Program-made: the position numbers and the translations under genes | In this document: piece after piece, positions 1-6,173 of the stretch | How the letters are laid out: every line of letters starts with the position of its first letter | Position numbering within the stretch: the first letter of the stretch is position 1 | The notes under the pieces: generated by a model | Told to the model about the DNA's origin: nothing | The model's input: only the letters and a program-made list of their open reading frames with translations | Database searches by the model: none | Origin: Candidatus Adiutrix sp. | GTDB taxonomy: Bacteria > Desulfobacterota > Desulfarculia > Adiutricales > Adiutricaceae | DNA: 6,173 bases | Reading direction: 5' to 3' | Assembly: GCA_031285975.1 (NCBI GenBank) | Contig: JAITVE010000273.1 | Coordinates: 1 to 6,173, forward strand

Positions 1-611
1 GGGTTATCAAGGCGATGGATGAAATCAGCATATCCGGCAACGAAATTGGCAAAATTATTAAAACCATTGACGAAATCGCCTTCCAGACCAACTTGCTAGC
101 CCTGAACGCGGCGGTGGAAGCGGCCCGCGCGGGCGAGGCCGGGGCCGGTTTCGCGGTGGTGGCCGATGAAGTGCGCAACCTGGCCCAAAGAACGGCCCAT
201 GCCTCCCTGGACCCCAACAAGTTCATTGAAAACACGGTGGCCAAAGTGGCCGTGGGCCTTTCAACCACTGCCGACATTCAGGGGCGCTTCGTTCAACTGA
301 CCGGTTCCATTCAAGATTCCGCCCAGATGGTGCACGACATTGACGAGGCCACGAACGAACAGGCCCACGGCATGGAACAGCTGAGCGCCGGCATCGTGCA
401 GATAGACCACGTCACCCAGGACAACGCCCACAACGCCAGCGCGGCGGCCGAAGTCAGCGGCGAGTTGAACCAGCGGGCCGAAAACCTGCTTACCCAGGTT
501 GACGAACTGGTGCGGGTTATCGGCGGCGGGGACGCGGTGCGGGTTGGCGGCCGCGGCAAAGAACGGGCGCGCCCGGCCGCGTCGCCCAAAAGCCTGCCGA
601 TGCGCCCATAA
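1..611 (+). CDS. Methyl-accepting chemotaxis protein, C-terminal signalling domain (5'-truncated)
   Basis: This is the C-terminal part of a chemoreceptor; the reading frame is open to the left edge (first full codon at base 3), so the sensor domain and any membrane segments lie outside the window. Numbering from the Met at base 15, residues 18-59 hold the highly conserved hairpin tip ([20 protein letters not shown], then [22 protein letters not shown]), which contacts CheA and CheW in this family. Residues about 75-168 form the descending coiled coil with the usual Ala/Glu-rich adaptation segment near 141-155 ([11 protein letters not shown]). The protein ends in a basic tail (about residues 177-198) without the NWETF-type CheR tether. 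The stretch just after the tip (residues 61-70, [10 protein letters not shown]) departs from the family pattern and contains a proline (P67) within what should be helix. The frame stays open and the spacing to the following IENTV is normal, so this looks like substitution rather than frameshift. Family assignment is firm; the ligand is unknown. Confidence 0.95.
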   Translation, partial: VIKAMDEISISGNEIGKIIKTIDEIAFQTNLLALNAAVEAARAGEAGAGFAVVADEVRNLAQRTAHASLDPNKFIENTVAKVAVGLSTTADIQGRFVQLTGSIQDSAQMVHDIDEATNEQAHGMEQLSAGIVQIDHVTQDNAHNASAAAEVSGELNQRAENLLTQVDELVRVIGGGDAVRVGGRGKERARPAASPKSLPMRP

Positions 612-623
612 ACCATCGCCAAC

Positions 624-671
624 AAAAACAGCAAAGCCGCCCCAGATATAGGGCGGCTTCGCTGTTTTTTT
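624..671 (+). terminator. Strong intrinsic terminator after the MCP gene
   Basis: The arms AAGCCGCCC (634-642) and GGGCGGCTT (651-659) pair perfectly around an 8-base loop. After one mismatch (A633/C660) the stem continues with AAAAACAGC (624-632) against GCTGTTTTT (661-669), and a run of seven T's (665-671) follows. The stem starts 12 bases after the MCP stop codon. Because the left side is A-rich, it could in principle also stop transcription coming from the other strand, although no minus-strand gene is seen here. Confidence 0.9.
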
Positions 672-675
672 GTCC

Positions 676-708
676 GGGCCCGCCCGAAACAACGACAGCG
701 GCGGGCCC
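676..708. repeat. 9-bp perfect inverted repeat in the cobS upstream region
   Basis: GGGCCCGCC (676-684) and GGCGGGCCC (700-708) are perfect inverse complements around a 15-base spacer. Four more bases can pair outside them: GTCC (672-675) with GGAC (715-718), with a 6-base bulge on the right. No T-run follows directly, so this is not a standard terminator. It lies just after the MCP terminator. It could be a structured RNA, a protein-binding dyad or a remnant. It has no recognisable cobalamin-riboswitch B12 box. Confidence 0.6.
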
Positions 709-734
709 TCTTGCGGACTATTTTTCACACGGGC

Positions 735-765
735 TTGCATGAGCAATTCCATTCAGGCGTAAAAT
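735..765 (+). promoter_or_regulatory. Possible sigma70-type promoter for cobS
   Basis: TTGCAT (735-740) resembles a -35 box and TAAAAT (760-765) a -10 box, but the 19-base spacer is longer than the usual 17. The region becomes AT-rich after a GC-rich stretch and lies between the MCP terminator and cobS, where a promoter is expected. The -35 candidate sits inside a small dyad, TTGC-ATGA-GCAA (735-746), that could be an operator. This is a weak call from box similarity and position only. Confidence 0.3.
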
Positions 766-784
766 ATGCTATATGTAGTATTTT
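761..784. repeat. AT-rich dyad upstream of cobS
   Basis: AAAATA (761-766) pairs with TATTTT (779-784), and CTA (769-771) pairs with TAG (776-778) around the loop TATG; T767 and G768 bulge out. This gives nine base pairs, mostly A-T. It overlaps the candidate -10 box, so it may be an operator-like dyad or the first hairpin of the cobS leader. RNA stability would be low because of its A-U content. Confidence 0.4.
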
Positions 785-789
785 GAATT

Positions 790-807
790 TTTCCTTGCGG
801 AAGGAGA
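790..807 (+). promoter_or_regulatory. Hairpin covering the cobS ribosome binding site
   Basis: The Shine-Dalgarno sequence AAGGAG (801-806) is directly preceded by its own complement. TCCTT (792-796) pairs with AAGGA (801-805) around a GCGG loop, and T791-G806 (wobble) and T790-A807 extend the stem to seven pairs. If it forms, it hides the ribosome binding site. It also informs the start choice: AAGGAG is 6 bases before GTG at 813, which is good spacing, but touches ATG at 807 with no gap. Confidence 0.55.
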
Positions 808-812
808 TGGCT

Positions 813-1562
813 GTGGACGTGAAAGCGATCCTCAAAAACTTTTGGGTGGTGGTGGGCTTTTTAAGCATTGTGCCCACCGGGCGCTCCACCATGCTCACCC
901 CCGAGGATTTTGGAAAATTCCCGGCCTATTACCCGGCGGTGGGGCTGCTGTTCGGGCTGGATTTGTTCGTGGTCTGGTATTTGGCCGCGCTGGTGTTCCC
1001 GGCCCAGGTGGCGGCCACGCTGGTGGTGGCCATGCTGATTATCGACAACCGGGGCTTCCATGTGGACGGCCTGGCCGACGCGGCCGACGCGCTCCTCTCC
1101 CACAAGTCCCGCGAGCAGAAGCTCTTGATAATGAAAGACAGCCGCCAGGGCACCTTCGGCGTTCTGGCCATTGTGCTGGATGTGCTGTTGAAGGTGCAGC
1201 TTGTGGCCGTTGTGGCCCCGGCGGCCCCCTGGGCCCTGATTTTGTGGCCTATCTGGGGCCGCCTGGCCGCCTCGGTGCTGGCGGTGCGCGGCGTGTATGT
1301 GGGCGCGGAAAACGGCCTGGGCCGCTGGATGGTGGAAAATTCCAGCTTCAAGGAACTGTTCTGGGCCGCGCTGTTCACCTTCGCGGCCAGCCTGTTCGGC
1401 GGCGGCCCGGCGCTCTTGGCGGCGGCGGCGGCAGTGGTCTGCGGCTGCGCCCTGAACTGGGTTTGGAATAAAAGCCTGGGCGGCCTCACCGGCGATCTTC
1501 TGGGCGCGACCATCGAACTGACGGAGATTTTTACCCTCGGGTTCTTTTATATATTATTATAG
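813..1562 (+). CDS. cobS: Adenosylcobinamide-GDP ribazoletransferase (cobalamin synthase)
   Basis: CobS is an integral membrane enzyme that joins adenosylcobinamide-GDP to alpha-ribazole (or its 5'-phosphate), releasing GMP and completing the lower-ligand loop of cobalamin. From GTG at 813 the protein is 249 residues, the usual family length. Family motifs appear in order: GFHVDGLADAADAL (81-94, acidic metal/substrate-binding motif), MKDSRQGTFG (107-116), and GGLTGDLLGATIE (223-235). Between and around them are hydrophobic segments, for example about 11-20, 43-76, 117-158, 183-215 and 236-249. The start at GTG 813 is chosen because AAGGAG (801-806) lies 6 bases upstream. ATG 807 (two residues longer) has no spacing, and TTG 711 would add 34 atypical residues across the leader. 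A five-fold GGC repeat at 1418-1432 encodes an alanine run. No other cobalamin gene is adjacent, and terminator-like hairpins on both sides suggest a single-gene unit. Confidence 0.93.
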   Translation: MDVKAILKNFWVVVGFLSIVPTGRSTMLTPEDFGKFPAYYPAVGLLFGLDLFVVWYLAALVFPAQVAATLVVAMLIIDNRGFHVDGLADAADALLSHKSREQKLLIMKDSRQGTFGVLAIVLDVLLKVQLVAVVAPAAPWALILWPIWGRLAASVLAVRGVYVGAENGLGRWMVENSSFKELFWAALFTFAASLFGGGPALLAAAAAVVCGCALNWVWNKSLGGLTGDLLGATIELTEIFTLGFFYILL

Positions 1563-1613
1563 CCTCAACCCGGCTGAACCGTTGGAACGCCGCCGCCGCT
1601 TCGTCGGAGTAAA

Positions 1614-1637
1614 GCCCCGCTGGGGCCTCGGTTTTTT
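1614..1637 (+). terminator. Probable terminator after cobS
   Basis: GCCCC (1614-1618) pairs with GGGGC (1622-1626) around a 3-base loop, and six T's follow at 1632-1637. The T-run starts five bases after the stem, which is loose. An outer pairing of AACCG (1577-1581) with CGGTT (1629-1633) would bring a stem right up to the T's and give a branched structure. It lies about 50 bases past the cobS stop and 60 bases before icd, so it probably separates the two transcription units. Confidence 0.55.
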
Positions 1638-1696
1638 CTATATTCTTATTTGATAGTGCATTTATGCGGAAGCCCCTCTGGGCGGGAGATTTGACT

Positions 1697-2887
<1,191 letters not shown>

Positions 2888-2905
2888 GATTCAGTCGAGG
2901 TTATT

Positions 2906-4831
2906 ATGAATCTGGTACAAAAAATTATTAAAAATCACTTGAGGTCTGGGGAGATGATCCCCGGCCAGGAAATAGGCATTGCCATTGACCAGACCCTGGT
3001 GCACGACGCCACCGGGCAGATGGCCATGCTCCAGTTCGAGGCCCTGGCCTTCCCCCGCACGGCCACCGAGCGGTCGCTGATCTACACTGACCACAACATC
3101 CTTCAGGTGGGCTTTGAAAACGCCGACGACCACGCCTTCCTGGCTTCGGCGGCCAGGAAGTTCGGCCTGTGGTATTCCAAGGTCGGCAGCGGCATCTGCC
3201 ACCAGGTGAATCTGGAACGCTTCGCCGTGCCGGGCCGCACCCTTCTGGGGGCCGACAGCCACACCACCACCGGCGGGGCCGTGGGCGAACTGGCCATCGG
3301 GGCCGGGGGGCTGGACGTGGCCGTGGCCATGGGCGGCCGCCCCTTCTTCCTGCCCATGCCCAAGGTCATGCGCATTGAACTCACCGGCCGCCTCGACCCC
3401 TGGAGCGAAGCCAAAGACGTGGCCCTGGAAATTCTGCGGCGGCTCACGGTCTCCGGCGGGCGCGGGAAAATTTTGGAATTCACCGGCCTGGGCCTCAAGA
3501 CCCTCTCGGTGACCGAGCGGGCCACCATCGCCAACATGAGCATTGAAACCGGGGCCATCACCGCTGTTTTCCCCTCGGACGAACTGACCCTGGCCTTCCT
3601 CAAACGCCAGGGCCGGGAGGCGGATTTTTCCCCTTTGTCGGCGGACGAAGGCGCGGAGTACGATGAAGAAATTACTATCCATCTGGGGAGCATCGACCCC
3701 TTGGTGGCCGCGCCCCACATGCCGGACAACGTGCAGCCCGTGGCCGCCCTGGCCGGAATCAAGGTGGATCAGATCGCCATCGGCTCCTGCACCAACTCGT
3801 CCTTTGAAGACCTCATGACTGTGGCCAGCATTTTGAAGGGCCACAAAATCCCGCCCCATTTGAGCCTGATTATCGCCCCCGGCTCCCGCCAGGTGTATCA
3901 GGAACTGGCCAACCGGGGCGCGCTGGCCGACCTCATCGCCGCCGGGGCGCGGATTATGGAAGTGGCCTGCGGCTTCTGCAACGGCGTGGGCCAGGCCCCC
4001 CGCAGCCACGGGGTGTCGCTGCGCACCTCCAACCGCAATTTCAAGGGCCGCAGCGGCACGGCGGACGGCCAGCTCTATCTGGTGAGCCCGGAAACAGCGG
4101 CGGTCAGCGCTATTTACGGCGTCTTGACCGACCCGCGCGGCCACGGCCCGGACATTGTCATCGAGCCGCCGGAACGCTTTGTCATTGACGATTCCCTCAT
4201 CGTGCCCCCGGCCCCGGAGAGCGAGGCCGCCGGGGTGACCATTGAGCGCGGGCCCAACATCGCCCCCCTGCCCCTCTTCGAAGCCCTGCCGGAAGCCATT
4301 GACGGCGAGGTCATGCTCACCCTGGGTGACGACGTGACCACGGACGACATCCTGCCCGCCGGGGCCCACATCCTAGCCTTGCGGGCCAACATCCCGGCCA
4401 TTTCCAAATACATTTTCTCCAACATCGACCCCCGGTACCACGAGCGGCAAAAAGCCGCCGGGGCCGGGTTCGTCATTGGCGGCAAAAACTACGGCCAGGG
4501 TTCCAGCCGCGAACACGCCGCCCTGGCCCCGCGCTACCTGGGCCTCAAAGGCGTTATCGCCGAAAGCTTTGCCCGCATCCACAAGGCCAATTTAGTCAAT
4601 TTCGGCATTCTGCCCCTGGAATTCGCAGACCCCACAGACCGGGCCGCGATTGAAAAAGGGCACAGGCTGGCCCTGGCCGGTCTCACGGAATTGCGGGCCG
4701 GGCAAAGCCTGAGCGTGAAAAATTTGACCACGGGCCGCAGTTTTGAGGTAAAATTGGACGTGTCCGAACGTCAGGCGGAAATGCTCAAAGCCGGTGGCCT
4801 GTTAGCCCAGGTGGCCGCCAGCAAATCATAA
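2906..4831 (+). CDS. Aconitate hydratase, short single-chain type
   Basis: Aconitase is a [4Fe-4S] enzyme that converts citrate to isocitrate via cis-aconitate, supplying the enzyme encoded just upstream. At 641 residues this is the short form (as I recall, the 'Aquifex type'), much shorter than the AcnA and AcnB types of roughly 860-890 residues. Visible features are GADSHTTTGGAVG (115-127), cluster ligands C295 (GSCTNS) and C355/C358 (ACGFCNG), the arginine-rich substrate motif TSNRNFKGRSG (374-384), and the swivel-domain signature NYGQGSSREHAALAPRY (528-544) with the catalytic serine and arginine at about S533 and R535. The start is ATG 2906, with GAGG (2897-2900) 5 bases upstream; there is no better in-frame choice. 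The cluster motif reads CGFCNG where CGPCIG is commoner; both cysteines are kept, so activity is expected. A homoaconitase- or isopropylmalate-isomerase-type activity is less likely given the length and the pairing with icd. The symbol is left blank because short-type naming (acn or acnA) varies. Confidence 0.95.
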   Translation: MNLVQKIIKNHLRSGEMIPGQEIGIAIDQTLVHDATGQMAMLQFEALAFPRTATERSLIYTDHNILQVGFENADDHAFLASAARKFGLWYSKVGSGICHQVNLERFAVPGRTLLGADSHTTTGGAVGELAIGAGGLDVAVAMGGRPFFLPMPKVMRIELTGRLDPWSEAKDVALEILRRLTVSGGRGKILEFTGLGLKTLSVTERATIANMSIETGAITAVFPSDELTLAFLKRQGREADFSPLSADEGAEYDEEITIHLGSIDPLVAAPHMPDNVQPVAALAGIKVDQIAIGSCTNSSFEDLMTVASILKGHKIPPHLSLIIAPGSRQVYQELANRGALADLIAAGARIMEVACGFCNGVGQAPRSHGVSLRTSNRNFKGRSGTADGQLYLVSPETAAVSAIYGVLTDPRGHGPDIVIEPPERFVIDDSLIVPPAPESEAAGVTIERGPNIAPLPLFEALPEAIDGEVMLTLGDDVTTDDILPAGAHILALRANIPAISKYIFSNIDPRYHERQKAAGAGFVIGGKNYGQGSSREHAALAPRYLGLKGVIAESFARIHKANLVNFGILPLEFADPTDRAAIEKGHRLALAGLTELRAGQSLSVKNLTTGRSFEVKLDVSERQAEMLKAGGLLAQVAASKS

Positions 4832-4860
4832 ACCGCATTCCGGACGGTTGGGAGGTACTC

Positions 4861-6060
4861 ATGCGCCGACATGTACAAGCTTATGGCCTCGCCCTCCTGC
4901 TGCTGGCCATCCTGGCCGCCCCGGCCTGGGGCCAGGGAGCTGAAGCCCCGGCGGAAGGCTATTGTGCGGTTTTCGTGCCGGAGCGGTACCGGGAGGCGCT
5001 CCGGGGCGATATGGAAGGCCGCTGGGGCCGCCGGGCGGAACTGCGGGCCTTTGCCGACCCGCGAGACCCGGCCTCCGTCACCCTGACCCTGGAAACCCTG
5101 GCCCTGGAGCGAAATCTGGAGGCGGTGGTCATCGGCGAGGCCCCCTTCGGCTCTGCCGAGGGCATTGCCCGGCTGCGGGCGGCGCGGCCCGAACTGCCCG
5201 TGTTCGCGGTGGAGCCCGACGAGGTGCTGGAGCGCGTCGGCCAGGCCGCTTCCCTCACCATTGCCCTCAACCAGCCCGCGCGGGGCTTCATCTACCCCAC
5301 CATGGCCGCCCGCATGGGGGCCGGGACGCTGGTCTACCTGTCCTTTCCCCGGCACCAGGAACTGTCGGCCTTAAGCCGCCAATACCGGGTGCTTTCAGCC
5401 GTCAGCACGGCCATGGGCCTGAACCTGGTCACGGATTTCAACGGGCCGGACCCGCGGGCCATGTCTGATGAGGCGGTGGAAAAATTCCTGCGCCAAAAGG
5501 TGGAGCTCTACCTGAACAGCTACGGCCGCCACACCGCCTTCATGACCACCAGCGGCGATTACAGCCGCCTTATGGCCCCCATGATCGCCGAAGCGGGCGG
5601 CGCGCTGTTGGAGCCCAACATGCCCAGCCTCATGCTGGGCCTCCCCGAGGCCCTGGGCCTGGCCGAGGAAAGCGCGGCCATTGCCGATTCCTGGCGGCGG
5701 CTCCTGACCCTGCAGGATGAGCATTACCTGGAAACCCGGCCTGCCGGGCAGTTCGCCAGTTGGGCCTTCCCCTACCCCCACACGGCCATTCTGGCGGCAA
5801 TGGAACTGGCGGAGGGAGCCATTGGCGGCCAAGCCGATACGGAGGGCCAGGCCGATCTGTACAACCTGGACAACATCACCGCCGCCCTGGGCAAATTTTC
5901 GCCGGGGGTCAAATGGCAGGTGGCCGCCCATATCGACCACCTGAGCGACAGCGTTATCCCCCAGGTTATCCTGGTGTTGCAGGACAGCTATTGGTTCGGG
6001 CAGGGCTTTCAGGGCTTTACCCGGCTGAACATCCCGTCCACCTACTACCGCATCCGTTGA
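4861..6060 (+). CDS. Secreted DUF3798-like periplasmic binding-type protein, function unknown
   Basis: The 399-residue product begins with a clear signal peptide: MRRHVQAYG, a hydrophobic core at about 10-20 (LALLLLAILAA), and a likely signal peptidase I cut after G24 (A-W-G). There is no lipobox; the only cysteine is C35. The mature part looks like a two-lobed periplasmic binding fold with alternating strands and helices. From memory it matches the DUF3798 family through GFIYPTMAARMGAGTLVYLSFPRH (142-165), TAFMTTSGDYSRLMAPMIAEAGG (225-247), LMLGLPEALGL (257-267) and GQFASWAFPYP (296-306). DUF3798 members I recall, mostly from Clostridia and Fusobacteria, are often lipoproteins; a non-lipidated form fits a periplasm. 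The C-terminal end (about 374-399) is rich in aromatics and arginine. The start is ATG 4861, with GGGAGG (4850-4855) 5 bases upstream. It sits 29 bases after the aconitase gene and 28 before fabD, so it is probably co-transcribed. No transporter subunits are visible. The ligand is unknown; organic acids are a guess from context only. Confidence 0.75.
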   Translation: MRRHVQAYGLALLLLAILAAPAWGQGAEAPAEGYCAVFVPERYREALRGDMEGRWGRRAELRAFADPRDPASVTLTLETLALERNLEAVVIGEAPFGSAEGIARLRAARPELPVFAVEPDEVLERVGQAASLTIALNQPARGFIYPTMAARMGAGTLVYLSFPRHQELSALSRQYRVLSAVSTAMGLNLVTDFNGPDPRAMSDEAVEKFLRQKVELYLNSYGRHTAFMTTSGDYSRLMAPMIAEAGGALLEPNMPSLMLGLPEALGLAEESAAIADSWRRLLTLQDEHYLETRPAGQFASWAFPYPHTAILAAMELAEGAIGGQADTEGQADLYNLDNITAALGKFSPGVKWQVAAHIDHLSDSVIPQVILVLQDSYWFGQGFQGFTRLNIPSTYYRIR

Positions 6061-6088
6061 AAACTCTCAAATATTGTAAGGAGAAAAT

Positions 6089-6173
6089 ATGACCACCGCG
6101 TTTATTTTTCCCGGCCAGGGCGGCCAGTTTGTCGGCCAGGGCAAGGCCTGGGCCGAAGAAGACCCGAGCCTTA
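6089..6173 (+). CDS. fabD: Malonyl-CoA:ACP transacylase, N-terminal fragment (runs off the window)
   Basis: Only the first 28 codons are present. They read MTTAFIFPGQGGQFVGQGK and onward, matching the N-terminus of FabD-type acyltransferases, whose hallmark is FxFPGQGSQ followed by a glycine. FabD moves malonyl groups from CoA to acyl carrier protein to feed fatty-acid synthesis. The glutamine at residue 10 lies in the stretch that contributes to the oxyanion hole in the family. The usual serine of GQGSQ is glycine here. TAAGGAG (6077-6083) lies 5 bases before the ATG. The catalytic GHSxG motif is outside the window, so a polyketide-type acyltransferase or another malonyltransferase cannot be excluded. 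The 28-base gap after the DUF3798-like gene suggests it is in the same operon. Confidence 0.82.
   Translation, partial: MTTAFIFPGQGGQFVGQGKAWAEEDPSL

Noticed and set aside
195..224. Compensated double frameshift in the MCP hairpin
   Set aside because: Reading the segment in the other two frames does not restore the family consensus, and the length is unchanged, so substitution fits better.
261..752. Minus-strand open frame across the MCP end, the terminator and the cobS leader
   Set aside because: It reads through a strong terminator hairpin and the MCP coding region, and its product looks like an antisense artefact.
711..812. N-terminal extension of CobS from TTG 711
   Set aside because: The added 34 residues do not resemble CobS, would read through the leader dyads, and have no ribosome binding site at 711. 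AAGGAG at 801-806 supports GTG 813.
672..812. Cobalamin riboswitch upstream of cobS
   Set aside because: A B12 riboswitch was expected here, but I see no B12-box-like sequence, and the 141-base gap is too short for a full B12 aptamer plus expression platform.
1418..1432. Five-fold GGC repeat as a phase-variation tract
   Set aside because: The unit is three bases, so slippage would only change the number of alanines in a membrane segment and would not switch the frame.
2891..4369. 492-codon open frame on the minus strand opposite the aconitase gene
   Set aside because: It lies wholly inside a clearly recognised gene. Its translation is a low-complexity mix rich in Gly, His and Ala, as expected antisense to GC-rich codons, and it matches no family I know.
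4831..4849. AACCG/CGGTT hairpin between the aconitase and DUF3798-like genes as a terminator
   Set aside because: The stem is only five pairs, overlaps the stop codon and has no T-run. It is at most a weak intercistronic structure.

Overview
The window is GC-rich, gene-dense and bacterial, with every recognisable gene on the + strand. The gene set is a methyl-accepting chemotaxis protein, CobS, an NADP-type isocitrate dehydrogenase, a short single-chain aconitase of about 640 residues and a periplasmic DUF3798-like protein. I would guess an anaerobic Deltaproteobacterium (Desulfobacterota, Desulfovibrio-like or a relative). This is inference from gene types and style; there is no rRNA or other taxonomic marker.

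Layout. (1) Bases 1-611 are the 3' end of an MCP gene, closed by a strong intrinsic terminator (624-671). (2) Bases 672-812 are a 141-base gap holding several short dyads, one of which covers the ribosome binding site of the next gene. (3) Bases 813-1562 are cobS, which appears to be its own transcription unit, followed by a weaker terminator-like hairpin (1614-1637). (4) Bases 1697-6173 look like one operon: icd, an aconitase gene, a secreted DUF3798-like protein, and the first 28 codons of a fabD-type malonyltransferase. The gaps between these are 18, 29 and 28 bases, each gene has a clear Shine-Dalgarno sequence, and no terminator separates them.

How the genes work together. Aconitase and isocitrate dehydrogenase catalyse consecutive steps from citrate to 2-oxoglutarate, giving NADPH and the carbon skeleton of glutamate. 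CobS performs the joining step that completes cobalamin, but no other cobalamin gene is in the window. The DUF3798-like protein has a signal peptide and resembles a periplasmic ligand-binding protein. Its place between two TCA-type enzymes and a fatty-acid enzyme is the most unexplained point here.

I saw no mobile element, CRISPR array, tRNA, rRNA or defence system. Most of the window is ordinary housekeeping sequence. The points worth checking are the DUF3798-like gene and its context, the structured leader of cobS, and an altered stretch in the normally near-invariant MCP signalling hairpin.
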